Below, in pieces: positions 1 to 7,645 of a stretch of DNA of 22,802 bases (within the stretch, counting starts at the first letter, position 1; each line of letters opens with the position of its first letter). The notes under the pieces were generated by a model. It was not told the origin of the DNA, did no database searches, and was given only the letters and a program-made list of their open reading frames with translations. This DNA comes from an uncultured Oscillospiraceae bacterium (GTDB lineage: Bacteria; Bacillota; Clostridia; Oscillospirales; Oscillospiraceae). Made by a program: the position numbers and the translations under genes. The stretch lies in assembly GCA_910579485.1 (NCBI GenBank), contig CAJTVO010000046.1, positions 1-22,802 on the forward strand, read 5' to 3'.

Positions 1-151
1 CCTGGCGGTCATGGATTCCACCGCCTCCAGTCTGGCCATGGACAACCATATCCCTGTGCTGCTGTTCGCGTTGAAGGACCCCATGAACATCATCCGCGCC
101 CTGAGGGGCGAGAAGATAGGAACGATCGTGAAGGAGGATACAACCAAATGA
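1..151 (+). CDS. pyrH: UMP kinase, C-terminal end (partial)
   Basis: Only the last 49 codons are present, read in frame 2 from base 2 to a TGA at 149-151. The translated tail contains LAVMDSTASSLAMDN followed by IPVLLFALKDP and a final GTIVKED. This matches the end of bacterial UMP kinase, where the MDxTA segment belongs to the nucleotide-binding region. The enzyme phosphorylates UMP to UDP in cytoplasmic pyrimidine nucleotide synthesis. The stop overlaps the frr start as ATGA, so the two genes are translationally coupled. The pyrH-frr pairing is nearly universal in bacteria and supports the call. The 5' part lies outside the window, so catalytic residues cannot be checked. Confidence 0.9.
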   Translation, partial: LAVMDSTASSLAMDNHIPVLLFALKDPMNIIRALRGEKIGTIVKEDTTK

Positions 152-702
152 AAGCCGAATATAAAGCATATGAAGAGCGTATGAAGAAGTCTGTGGCTTC
201 CGTGGCGGCGGACTTTGCCGCCGTCCGCGCGGGCCGCGCCAATGCGTCCGTGCTGGACCGGATCATGGTGGATTACTACGGCACCCCCACCCCCATCCAC
301 CAGATCGCGTCCATCGGATCTCCGGATCCCCGGACCTTGACCATCCAGCCCTGGGACGCCGGCGCGGTGAAGCTCATCTGCAAGGCTATCCAGGAGTCCG
401 ACCTGGGCATCAACCCCCAGAACGACGGCAAGATCATCCGTCTGGCCTTCCCCCAGCTCACGGAGGAGCGGCGTAAGGACCTGGTCAAGCAGATCGCCAA
501 GTACGCCGAGGGCGGCAAGGTGGCCGTGCGCAACATCCGCCGGGACGCCGTGGAGGATTTCAAGGCCCAGAAGAAGGCCAGCGAGATCACCGAGGACGAC
601 ATGAAGATCGCCGAGAAGGAGATCCAGAAGCTCACCGACGACATGTGCAAGGAGATCGACGAGCTGCTGGCCAAGAAGGAGAAGGAACTGCTGGCGGTGT
701 GA
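148..702 (+). CDS. frr: Ribosome recycling factor
   Basis: This 184-aa protein has the usual RRF length. It shows the family landmarks: an N-terminal helix with RAGRANASVLDRI (about residues 27-39), the small domain containing YYGTPTPIHQIASI, and the C-terminal helix region VRNIRRDAVEDFK. RRF acts with EF-G to split post-termination ribosomes and release mRNA in the cytoplasm. The start codon overlaps the pyrH stop by four bases, and a GGAGG-like site (about 132-137) lies just upstream inside pyrH. A 51-base gap without a terminator leads to uppS, so transcription very likely continues. Confidence 0.97.
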   Translation: MKAEYKAYEERMKKSVASVAADFAAVRAGRANASVLDRIMVDYYGTPTPIHQIASIGSPDPRTLTIQPWDAGAVKLICKAIQESDLGINPQNDGKIIRLAFPQLTEERRKDLVKQIAKYAEGGKVAVRNIRRDAVEDFKAQKKASEITEDDMKIAEKEIQKLTDDMCKEIDELLAKKEKELLAV

Positions 703-753
703 TCCTTCCCTGACCGCTTTGGTCACGAAAATGATTTCCAGGCGAGGAAGCTT

Positions 754-1521
754 ATGATCTTTTCTTTTGGTAAAAAGAAAGCGGATACGGCGGGGCAGGT
801 GGATTTCAGCCATTTGCCCCGTCACATTGCGATTATACTGGATGGCAACGGCCGCTGGGCCAAGCGCAGGGGACTGCCCCGCACCGCCGGACACAAGGTG
901 GGGGCGGAGACCTTCCGCACCATCGCTACCTACTGCCGGGACATCGGCATCGACTACCTGACAGTCTACGCCTTCTCCACCGAGAACTGGAAGCGGCCGC
1001 AGGAGGAGGTGGATACCATCATGGCGCTGCTGAAGCGGTATCTGCTGGAGGCCATCGAGACCATGGAGCGGGACAACGTGCGCCTGCGCTTCATGGGGGA
1101 CATGACGCCCCTCAGCGGGGAGCTGAAAGCCCTGGTGGACCGGTGCAACGCCATCTCTGAACGGCTGACGGGATGCCTTTGCAGCATCTGCATCAACTAC
1201 GGAGGACGGGCGGAGCTGGTCCATGCCGCTTCGCGCTTTGCGGAGGACTGCCGCGTAGGCCTTGTAAAGCCGGATGACTTAACAGAGGATATGCTGGCGG
1301 GCTACCTCTATTCCGCGGGGATACCGGACCCGGATCTGCTGATCCGGCCCGGCGGGGAGCTGCGGCTGAGCAATTTCCTGCTGTGGCAGTGCGCGTACAG
1401 CGAATTTTACACAACGGACGTGCTTTGGCCCGAATTTACCAAGGAGGAGCTGCATCGGGCCATTGCGTCCTATCAGCGTCGCAGCCGCCGGTACGGCGGA
1501 CTGAGGGAGGGGACGACATGA
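754..1521 (+). CDS. uppS: Isoprenyl transferase (undecaprenyl diphosphate synthase)
   Basis: A 255-aa cis-prenyltransferase that condenses farnesyl diphosphate with eight isopentenyl diphosphates to make the C55 carrier used for peptidoglycan and surface polysaccharides. The catalytic motif IILDGNGRWAKRRG places the magnesium-binding Asp at D30. GHKVGAE follows, then TVYAFSTENWKRP and a C-terminal R-P-G-G-E-L-R-L-S-N-F-L-L-W-Q block that binds IPP. The usual RTSGE is RPGGE here, a modest substitution. A GAGGAAG ribosome binding site sits 5-11 bases before the ATG. The TGA overlaps the cdsA start (ATGA), giving translational coupling to phospholipid synthesis. Its substrate IPP comes from the MEP pathway, whose dxr and ispG lie downstream in the same run. 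Confidence 0.96.
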   Translation: MIFSFGKKKADTAGQVDFSHLPRHIAIILDGNGRWAKRRGLPRTAGHKVGAETFRTIATYCRDIGIDYLTVYAFSTENWKRPQEEVDTIMALLKRYLLEAIETMERDNVRLRFMGDMTPLSGELKALVDRCNAISERLTGCLCSICINYGGRAELVHAASRFAEDCRVGLVKPDDLTEDMLAGYLYSAGIPDPDLLIRPGGELRLSNFLLWQCAYSEFYTTDVLWPEFTKEELHRAIASYQRRSRRYGGLREGTT

Positions 1522-2321
1522 GATCGAGACTTTTGGTGGCTGCGGTGGGCGTGCCCGCCCTGCTGTATGTGGTGCTGTGGGGACCACCCCTGCTGATGCT
1601 GGCGGCGCTGGCGCTGCTGGCGGGCATCGGCGGCGGGGAGCTGTATCACTGCGCAGGCGGTGAACGGGACCCCTTTCTGGCGGTCGCCGCCGTGTTCATC
1701 CCCTGCATGACGGTGGGGTGGTACTACAGCAGGCCCCAGTATGTGGGCATCTGGTTCATCCTGTCCACCCTTGCCGTCTTCACCTACGCGATCTGCAGGG
1801 GGGGCGCGGTGCGCTTTCAGCAGATCGCCGCCGTGCTGTTCGGAGGCATCGCCATCGGATACGCATTTTCTTCGTTCATACAGATCTATAACTCCGGCGT
1901 CAGCCGGGGATACCTGTTGCTGCCCTTTATCCTGAGCTTCGGATGCGATACCTTCGCCTACTTCACCGGCCTTGCCATGGGACGGCATAAGCTGGCGCCC
2001 AAGGTCAGCCCGAAAAAGACGGTGGAGGGTTCCATCGGCGGCCTGGCGGGCAACGTGCTGTGCGGCCTGGTCTTCGCCTGGGTCATGAACCGATGGTTCA
2101 GCGGGGACGTGCCCTATGGCGCGATGGCGGTGCTGGCCCTGTTCTGCGGCGCGGTGGCCCAGGTGGGCGATCTCAGCTTCTCCCTTATCAAGCGGGAATT
2201 TGGGGTGAAGGATTACGGGAAGATATTCTTCGCCCATGGCGGGGTCCTGGACCGGTTCGACAGCGTGCTGTTTGTGGCGCCTGCTCTGGCGGCGCTGATG
2301 CAGTTTTTGAACGTGACATGA
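1518..2321 (+). CDS. cdsA: Phosphatidate cytidylyltransferase (CDP-diacylglycerol synthase)
   Basis: A 267-aa polytopic membrane protein with many hydrophobic segments across its length. It converts phosphatidate and CTP to CDP-diacylglycerol, the branch point of membrane phospholipid synthesis. The C-terminal signature is clear: SLIKREFGVKDYGK, then HGGVLDRFDS. The ATG at 1518 overlaps the uppS stop and has GGGAGGGGA just upstream. An in-frame open stretch extends upstream to 1383 but lies entirely inside uppS and was rejected. One oddity is the segment before HGG: it reads I-F-F-A where the family consensus usually has a Pro or Gly followed by any residue. This may be a lineage variant and does not by itself suggest loss of function. 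Confidence 0.95.
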   Translation: MRSRLLVAAVGVPALLYVVLWGPPLLMLAALALLAGIGGGELYHCAGGERDPFLAVAAVFIPCMTVGWYYSRPQYVGIWFILSTLAVFTYAICRGGAVRFQQIAAVLFGGIAIGYAFSSFIQIYNSGVSRGYLLLPFILSFGCDTFAYFTGLAMGRHKLAPKVSPKKTVEGSIGGLAGNVLCGLVFAWVMNRWFSGDVPYGAMAVLALFCGAVAQVGDLSFSLIKREFGVKDYGKIFFAHGGVLDRFDSVLFVAPALAALMQFLNVT

Positions 2322-2338
2322 AGGAGAGGCAGAAGGGA

Positions 2339-2782
2339 ATGAATATCAGAGAGTCCATGCTGGACGAGCGGACTGCGGAAACGCTGATAGCTTTGTCTGT
2401 GGACTGGGAGGCAGAGAACAGCTCCCACGGCTACCGGCGGAACGGGATCGAGGACCTGGAGGGAAACCGCGTTTTTCTTGCGGAGGAAAAGGGAGAGATC
2501 ATCGGTTACCTCTTCGGCAAGCTGGAAAAAGCGAAAACCACAAGCTCCGTCATGCCGGAGGGGACCGCCTGCTTCGAGGTGGAGGAGCTCTACGTGAAGC
2601 CCGCGTACCGCTCCCAGGGCGTAGGCTCCGCGCTGTTCCAGTACGCGGAGGAGGCCGTCTGCGGGGAGGCGGAGTTTGTCACGCTGGGCACGGCCACGAA
2701 AAATTTCCAGGCGATCCTCCACTTCTACATCGACGAGCTGGGTATGGAGTTCTGGAGTGCGCGGCTTTTTAAGAAACTTTGA
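2339..2782 (+). CDS. GNAT family N-acetyltransferase
   Basis: A 147-aa cytoplasmic protein of the GCN5-related acetyltransferase fold. The acetyl-CoA pyrophosphate-binding signature is RSQGVGSAL (residues 91-99), preceded by the strand VEELYVKPAY. A C-terminal FYIDELGMEFWSARLFKKL fits the last strands of the fold. These enzymes move an acetyl group from acetyl-CoA to an amine; the acceptor cannot be told from sequence. The start at 2339 is preferred because AGGAG lies 12 bases upstream. An alternative ATG at 2318 overlaps the cdsA stop but lacks a visible ribosome binding site. It sits between cdsA and dxr, where the usual gene order has nothing, and 16 bases before dxr, so it is probably co-transcribed. 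Confidence 0.85.
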   Translation: MNIRESMLDERTAETLIALSVDWEAENSSHGYRRNGIEDLEGNRVFLAEEKGEIIGYLFGKLEKAKTTSSVMPEGTACFEVEELYVKPAYRSQGVGSALFQYAEEAVCGEAEFVTLGTATKNFQAILHFYIDELGMEFWSARLFKKL

Positions 2783-2798
2783 CCGGCAAGGAGAACAT

Positions 2799-3947
2799 AT
2801 GGTACAGACGATCTCTCTTCTGGGTTCCACCGGCTCCATCGGGCGGCAGACGCTGGACGTCTGCCGGGAGCAGGGCATCCGGGTCGCCGCTTTGACGGCA
2901 AGAAGCAGTCTTGATCTGCTTGAGGAGCAGGCCCGGGCGTTCCGCCCCCGGCTGGTGGCGGTGACGGACCTGGAGCCCGCCCTGGAGCTGGCCCGGCGGC
3001 TGGCGGGGCTGGACATCGAGGTGGCCTACGGGCTGGACGGCCTGCGGCGGGCGGCGTCCCTGCCGGAGAGCGAGGCGGTGGTCACCGCCGTAGTGGGCAT
3101 GGCGGCGCTGTGGCCCACCATGGCCGCTATCGAAGCGGGCAAGCGGGTGGCCTTCGCCAACAAGGAGACGCTGGTCTGCGCCGGCGAGCTGGTGATGGAG
3201 GCCGCAAGGCGCTATGGGGCGGAGATCGTCCCCGTGGACAGCGAACACTCCGCCATCTTCCAGTGCCTCCGGGGCGGCAGGGGCCGTGAGGAGATCAAGC
3301 GGCTGATCCTGACCTGTTCCGGTGGCCCGTTTTTCGGTTTGAGCCGGGAGGAGGTCGCCGGGAAGACCAAGGCCGACGCCCTCCGCCATCCCAACTGGAG
3401 CATGGGGGAGAAGATCACCATCGACTGCGCCACCCTGATGAACAAGGGGCTTGAATTTATCGAGGCCATGCGTCTGTTCCGGGTGACGCCGGACCAGGTA
3501 GACGTGGTGATCCACCGGCAGAGCATCGTCCACTCCATGGTGGAGTTCCGGGACGGCGCGATCCTCGCCCAGATGGGGACCCCGGATATGCGCCTGCCGA
3601 TCCGGTATGCGCTGACCTACCCGGACCGGATGCAGTCGGAGCTGCCGGGGCTTGACCTGCTCACCTGTCCGCCTCTGACCTTCGCACCGCCGGACCTGGA
3701 GGCGTTCCCGTGTCTGAAAATGGCCATGGAGTGCGCCCGTACCGGCGGGACCAGCTGCGCGGTGCTCAACGGGGCCAACGAGGCGGCGGTGGAGCTGTTC
3801 CGGCAGGAGCGGATATCTCTGGGACAGATCCCGGAGCTGGTGGCAAGGGCGCTGGACGCGATCCCCAGCCTCAGTCATCCGGCGATGGAAGACATTCTGG
3901 AGGCGGACCGAAAGGCCCGGGAGTGCGTGGAAAGGGCGGTTTCATAA
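2799..3947 (+). CDS. dxr: 1-deoxy-D-xylulose 5-phosphate reductoisomerase
   Basis: A 382-aa enzyme of normal family length that makes 2-C-methyl-D-erythritol 4-phosphate, the committed step of the MEP isoprenoid pathway, using NADPH. It shows the nucleotide-binding LLGSTGSIG (residues 7-15), AFANKETLVCAG, the metal-binding PVDSEHSA, the flexible loop with CSGGPF, and HPNWSMGEKITIDCATLMNK. The ATG at 2799 follows an AAGGAGA site with 4-5 bases spacing. An upstream in-frame extension overlaps the GNAT gene and was rejected. The stop codon overlaps the next ATG by one base (TAATG). It is also called ispC. Confidence 0.97.
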   Translation: MVQTISLLGSTGSIGRQTLDVCREQGIRVAALTARSSLDLLEEQARAFRPRLVAVTDLEPALELARRLAGLDIEVAYGLDGLRRAASLPESEAVVTAVVGMAALWPTMAAIEAGKRVAFANKETLVCAGELVMEAARRYGAEIVPVDSEHSAIFQCLRGGRGREEIKRLILTCSGGPFFGLSREEVAGKTKADALRHPNWSMGEKITIDCATLMNKGLEFIEAMRLFRVTPDQVDVVIHRQSIVHSMVEFRDGAILAQMGTPDMRLPIRYALTYPDRMQSELPGLDLLTCPPLTFAPPDLEAFPCLKMAMECARTGGTSCAVLNGANEAAVELFRQERISLGQIPELVARALDAIPSLSHPAMEDILEADRKARECVERAVS

Positions 3948-4732
3948 TGGACTTTGGGATGCCCACATTGATCGAGCTCCCGGCGCCGGAGGACTGCGCG
4001 AAGCTGTGCCGGGAGCTGGGACTGCAATTTGTAGAGCTGAATATGAATCTGCCCCAGTATCAGCCGGACCGGATTGACAGGGACCGCCTGAGAAAGATTC
4101 GTGAGGAGTACGGCATATATTTTACCATCCATCTGGATGAAAACCTGAATCCGGCGGATTTTAACCCCTATATCTCCCAGGCATACCTTCGGACGGTGGA
4201 GGACGCCATTGCCCTTGCAAAGCGGGAGGATATCCCGGTGCTGAATATGCACTTGTCCCGGGGCGTATACTTTACCATGCCGGAGAAAAAGATTTTTCTC
4301 TTCGACACATATCAGGAGCAGTATCTGACGGCAATGAGAGGCTTCCGGGACCGCTGCGAGGCGGCCATTGGCCCGGCGGATGTGAAGGTCTGCGTGGAAA
4401 ACAGCGATGGTTTCACGGATTTTCACGTGAAAGCCCTGGACCTGCTGCTGGAGAGCCCGGCGTTCGCGCTGACCTTCGATATCGGGCACAACCACGGTAT
4501 CGGGGGCCGGGACGAGGGGATCATCCTGCGGCGGCGGGAGCGGCTGCGCCACTTCCATTTTCACGACGGGGTGGGGAAGAAGAACCATCTCCCGCTGGGC
4601 GCGGGGGAGATCGATCTGGAGAAATATTTCGCGCTGGCGGAGGCCCGGGAGGGCCGGATCGTTCTGGAGACCAAAACAGTAGCTGGGCTGAAGGAATCGG
4701 TCAAGTGGGTCCGGCGGATGCAATCCGCGTAG
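3947..4732 (+). CDS. Sugar phosphate isomerase/epimerase-like TIM-barrel protein
   Basis: A 261-aa protein resembling the xylose isomerase-like/AP endonuclease 2 TIM barrel. Candidate metal-binding residues lie at the ends of successive strands: H62 in TIHLDE, H102 in NMHLS, E151 in VCVENSDG, D178 and H181 in FDIGHNHG, H204/H206/D207 in HFHFHDG, and E241 in IVLETK. This ordered His/Glu/Asp set is what family members use to bind Zn or Mn. Known members act on sugars, inosose or damaged DNA, so the substrate here is not determined. Its ATG overlaps the dxr stop by one base, implying tight coupling with the MEP gene. A link to isoprenoid metabolism is only inferred from position. Confidence 0.8.
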   Translation: MDFGMPTLIELPAPEDCAKLCRELGLQFVELNMNLPQYQPDRIDRDRLRKIREEYGIYFTIHLDENLNPADFNPYISQAYLRTVEDAIALAKREDIPVLNMHLSRGVYFTMPEKKIFLFDTYQEQYLTAMRGFRDRCEAAIGPADVKVCVENSDGFTDFHVKALDLLLESPAFALTFDIGHNHGIGGRDEGIILRRRERLRHFHFHDGVGKKNHLPLGAGEIDLEKYFALAEAREGRIVLETKTVAGLKESVKWVRRMQSA

Positions 4733-4740
4733 ATTTCCCG

Positions 4741-4824
4741 GCGCGTTTTTCCTGCCTTTGGCTCACGCCAAAAGCGGGCTCCGGACTGTCAAAAAGAAGC
4801 ATATCCCGCGGCCCGGGGGGCCGC
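4741..4824 (+). repeat. Possible relic of the hairpin repeat family seen at 10633-10740
   Basis: The 122-base gap between the TIM-barrel gene and rseP opens with GCGCGTTTTT (4741-4750), identical to 10660-10669. It is followed, as there, by a pyrimidine-rich hairpin: the arms are 4751-4762 and 4767-4778, about 12 pairs with one wobble and one mismatch. A separate perfect 7-bp hairpin, GCGGCCC/GGGCCGC, lies at 4808-4824. There is no T-run after either, so neither looks like an ordinary terminator. The resemblance to the larger element is real in layout but short, so the relationship is tentative. Confidence 0.3.
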
Positions 4825-4854
4825 AGAAGAACTACCCGGCAAAGAGGTAAGACC

Positions 4855-5958
4855 ATGTATATTCTATTAGCCATTCTCCTTTTCGGAATTTTGATCGCCG
4901 CCCACGAGTGGGGCCATTTCATCGCCGCGCGGCTGTGCGGCGTCACCGTCCACGAGTTCGCCATCGGCATGGGGCCTGTTATCTGGAAAAGCAAGCCCAA
5001 GGAGGCGGATTCCTGGGACAAATGGAAGCAGACCCAATTTTCCCTCCGCGCCCTCCCCATCGGAGGCTTCTGCTCCATGGAGGGGGAGGAGGAGGACTCC
5101 GACGACCCCCACAGCCTTTCAAAACAGGGTTTTTGGAAAAAGGTCCTGGTCTTCGCCGCCGGGGCCGTCATGAACCTGCTGGTGGGGATGCTGATCATTT
5201 TGATCCTCAACTTCCAGGCGGCGGCCTTCGCGGTGCCCACCGTGGCGGGTTGCGCCCCGGAGTTCGAGCAGGTGAACGGCGGGGCCCTGCTGGAGGGGGA
5301 CGTATTTTACGCCATCAACGGCTCCCGTGTGTATCTGCCCAGCGATATCGACCTTCTGCTGATGGTGGCCAACCGGGGACCCATCGACCTGGTGGTGCTG
5401 CGGGACGGGGAGAAGGTGTCCTTCACCGATTTGAAGGTGGGGACCTTCAGCGACAGCGAGGGCGGGACCTACAAGGGCTACGGCTTCTACCGCACCGCGA
5501 AGGTGAAGGAGGCCACCCTCGGCACGCGGCTCCAGTACACGTGGTACAATACGGTGGACTTCGTCCGCACCGTCTGGTTCAGCCTGCAGATGCTGGTGAA
5601 CGGCAGCGCGGGCGTGTCGGACCTGAACGGCCCTGTTGGCATCGTGTCCACCATCAATGACGTAGGCAACCAGAGCGCCAGCATCGCCGACGCGCTGCTG
5701 AACATCGTCTATTTCGGCGCGTTCATCTCCGTCAACCTGGCGGTGATGAACCTGCTGCCCATCCCCGCTCTGGACGGCGGGCACATCCTGTTCCTGGTGG
5801 TGTCCACCGTTTCTGAGAAGCTGTTCAGGAAAAAGATCCCCATGAAGTACGAGGCGGCCATCAACATGGTATTCCTCTTCCTGCTCATGGGCCTGATGCT
5901 CTTCGTCACCTTCAACGACGTGATGAAGCTGTTTGGGAGAGGGGGCGCGCCCTCGTGA
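4855..5958 (+). CDS. rseP: RIP metalloprotease RseP (site-2 protease family M50)
   Basis: A 367-aa zinc intramembrane protease. Residues 1-25 form a transmembrane segment carrying HEWGH (residues 17-21), the HExxH zinc site. A second hydrophobic segment (VLVFAAGAVMNLLVGMLIILIL) follows, then a PDZ-like periplasm-side region with GALLEGDVFYAINGSRV. The C-terminal membrane motif NLLPIPALDGGH supplies the third zinc ligand (about D307). Such enzymes cut anti-sigma factors or signal-peptide remnants inside the membrane. The ATG at 4855 follows AAAGAGG. An in-frame upstream stretch from 4705 has no family similarity and was excluded. The TGA overlaps the ispG GTG start (GTGA). Confidence 0.95.
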   Translation: MYILLAILLFGILIAAHEWGHFIAARLCGVTVHEFAIGMGPVIWKSKPKEADSWDKWKQTQFSLRALPIGGFCSMEGEEEDSDDPHSLSKQGFWKKVLVFAAGAVMNLLVGMLIILILNFQAAAFAVPTVAGCAPEFEQVNGGALLEGDVFYAINGSRVYLPSDIDLLLMVANRGPIDLVVLRDGEKVSFTDLKVGTFSDSEGGTYKGYGFYRTAKVKEATLGTRLQYTWYNTVDFVRTVWFSLQMLVNGSAGVSDLNGPVGIVSTINDVGNQSASIADALLNIVYFGAFISVNLAVMNLLPIPALDGGHILFLVVSTVSEKLFRKKIPMKYEAAINMVFLFLLMGLMLFVTFNDVMKLFGRGGAPS

Positions 5959-6992
5959 CAAAGCAGATCATGGTAGGCGGCGTCCCGGTAGGCGGCGGCG
6001 CGCCGGTATCCATCCAGTCTATGTGCAGTACCAAGACCCATGATGTTCCCGCCACCGTGGACCAGATCCACCGTCTGGAGGCGGCGGGGTGCGAGATCGT
6101 CCGAGTGGCGGTGCCGGATATGGCGGCGGCCAAGGCCATCGGGGCCATCAAGAGCCAGATCCATATCCCTCTGGTGGCGGACATCCACTTCGACTACAGG
6201 CTGGCCCTGGAGTGCGCCGCCCAGGGGATCGACAAGATCCGGATCAACCCCGGCAACATCGGCGGGGAGGACCGGGTGAAGGCCGTGGCGGACGCCTGCC
6301 GGAAGGATAACATCCCCATCCGTATCGGCGTCAACGGCGGCTCGCTGGAAAAGGAGCTTCTGAAAAAGCACGGCGGCGCCACGCCAGAGGCTCTGGCGGA
6401 GAGCGCCCTGGGCCATGCGGCCCTGCTGGAGAAGTTCGATTTCACGGATATCTGCATCTCCGTCAAATGCTCCTCCGTCCTGGTGACCATGGGAGCCTAC
6501 CGGCTGCTCAGTGAGAGGTGTCCCTATCCTCTGCACCTGGGGGTCACCGAGGCGGGAACGCCGGACATGGGCATGGTGAAGTCCGCCATGGGCATCGGCG
6601 GCCTGCTGTGCCTTGGAGTGGGGGATACCCTCCGGGTGACCCTGACGGCGGACCCGGTGGAGGAGGTCTATGCCGCGAAAAAGATCCTCCTGGCCGCCGG
6701 ACTGCGGCAGGAGGGGCCCAATATTATCGCCTGCCCCACCTGCGGGCGGACCAACATCGACCTCATCCCCATTGCCCAGGAGGTGGAGCGCCGTCTGGCG
6801 GGCTGCACCAAGCCCATTACCGTGGCGGTGATGGGCTGCGCGGTGAACGGGCCCGGCGAGGCGTCCGCCGCCGACGTAGGCATTGCCGGCGGAATGGGAG
6901 AGGGACTCCTGTTCCGCAAGGGGGAGATACTTCGGAAGGTGCCCCAGGACGGGCTGGTGGACGCCCTGCTGGAGGAGATTGCCAAATTGTAA
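5955..6992 (+). CDS. ispG: (E)-4-hydroxy-3-methylbut-2-enyl-diphosphate synthase
   Basis: A 345-aa iron-sulfur enzyme of the MEP pathway (also gcpE) that makes HMBPP, the substrate of IspH encoded at 21663. It has APVSIQSMCSTKTHD near the N-terminus, a TIM barrel with HLGVTEAGT, and a C-terminal cluster domain with C260-x2-C263 (CPTCGR), C295 (MGCAVNGPGE) and E302, the ligands for the [4Fe-4S] cluster. The start is GTG at 5955, overlapping the rseP stop by four bases; an ATG at 5970 would cut into the conserved N-terminus. In many Clostridia polC comes next. Here a surface module follows. Confidence 0.96.
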   Translation: MTKQIMVGGVPVGGGAPVSIQSMCSTKTHDVPATVDQIHRLEAAGCEIVRVAVPDMAAAKAIGAIKSQIHIPLVADIHFDYRLALECAAQGIDKIRINPGNIGGEDRVKAVADACRKDNIPIRIGVNGGSLEKELLKKHGGATPEALAESALGHAALLEKFDFTDICISVKCSSVLVTMGAYRLLSERCPYPLHLGVTEAGTPDMGMVKSAMGIGGLLCLGVGDTLRVTLTADPVEEVYAAKKILLAAGLRQEGPNIIACPTCGRTNIDLIPIAQEVERRLAGCTKPITVAVMGCAVNGPGEASAADVGIAGGMGEGLLFRKGEILRKVPQDGLVDALLEEIAKL

Positions 6993-7021
6993 TTGAAAGT
7001 TTTTTCAGATCCGGGGAACAA

Positions 7022-7071
7022 TTTCATTATCCGTCCGTCTAACAGGCAGTCCGCTTGACGGATAAATGAAA
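7022..7071. promoter_or_regulatory. Long inverted repeat upstream of the lipoprotein gene
   Basis: The left arm 7022-7035 (TTTCATTATCCGTC) pairs with the right arm 7057-7071 (GACGGATAAATGAAA). Pairing covers 14 bases with a single one-base bulge, around a 21-base spacer. The right arm ends 18 bases before the ATG at 7090. No T-run follows on either strand, so it is not a standard terminator. It could be an operator, an RNA leader hairpin or an mRNA-stabilising structure. No clean -35/-10 pair was found in the 97-base gap after ispG. Confidence 0.5.
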
Positions 7072-7089
7072 AAACCTATGGAGGTACAC

Positions 7090-7581
7090 ATGAAAAAACT
7101 GACGAGTATTTTGCTGAGCATGACCCTGATCCTGACCCTGGCTGCCTGCGGCGGCGGAGGGAACGGCGGGCAGAATAAGGAAGCCCCCGACCTGAACAAG
7201 TATTATGAGGACTTCATGGCGTCCCTGGGCGCGGACAATCAGCCCGCCATGGGAGACGTAGAGGGGGAGCAGCTCGCCGCTGTTTATCCCGGCCTGGAGA
7301 ACTACGCTGCGAAGCAGTCTGTACTGAAGATGGCGAAGATCTCCGCCGTAGCCTTTGAGTTTGCCCTGGTGGAGCTGGAGAACGAGGCCGATGCGAAAGC
7401 GGTGGCGGACATCTTCCAGGCCCGGATCGACTACCAGATCGAGAACGGGGCCTTCTATCCCATGACGCTGGAGGGCTGGGAGCAGGCCGAGATCGTTACC
7501 CAGGGGAACGTGGTCGCCCTTATCGTCGCCCAAGGGAGTCAGGACCAGGCGGTGGACGCATTCAACGCGCTGTTTGCGTAA
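7090..7581 (+). CDS. DUF4358 domain-containing lipoprotein
   Basis: A 163-aa exported protein. Residues 1-19 form a lipoprotein signal: Lys-Lys, a Leu-rich core, then the lipobox LAAC with the lipidated Cys followed by a Gly-rich linker. The mature part has features I associate with DUF4358: a YPGLENY segment, ENEADAKAVADIFQARIDYQ, and a C-terminal strand NVVALIVAQG. The molecular role of this family is not established. It should sit on the outer face of the cytoplasmic membrane. The ATG at 7090 has TGGAGG 6-11 bases upstream; an in-frame ATG at 7066 lies in the inverted repeat and has no ribosome binding site. It precedes MBOAT and DHHW genes, a neighbourhood that suggests a role in surface glycan modification. 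Confidence 0.8.
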   Translation: MKKLTSILLSMTLILTLAACGGGGNGGQNKEAPDLNKYYEDFMASLGADNQPAMGDVEGEQLAAVYPGLENYAAKQSVLKMAKISAVAFEFALVELENEADAKAVADIFQARIDYQIENGAFYPMTLEGWEQAEIVTQGNVVALIVAQGSQDQAVDAFNALFA

Positions 7582-7591
7582 AGAATAATGG

Positions 7592-7627
7592 GGGCATACA
7601 CGCGGGAGCGCGTGTATGCCCTTTTTT
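7592..7627 (+). terminator. Intrinsic terminator between lipoprotein and MBOAT genes
   Basis: A perfect 13-bp stem, GGGCATACACGCG (7592-7604) with CGCGTGTATGCCC (7609-7621), closes a GGAG tetraloop and is followed directly by six T (7622-7627). It starts 10 bases after the lipoprotein stop. It ends 18 bases before the MBOAT start, leaving no room for a promoter in between. Confidence 0.93.
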
Positions 7628-7645
7628 ACAGGAGAGAGAAGCATC

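Noticed and set aside
7055..7082. TTGACG with TATGGA as a promoter for the lipoprotein gene
   Set aside because: Transcription would begin at about the start codon and leave out the good ribosome binding site, so it is unlikely to be functional.
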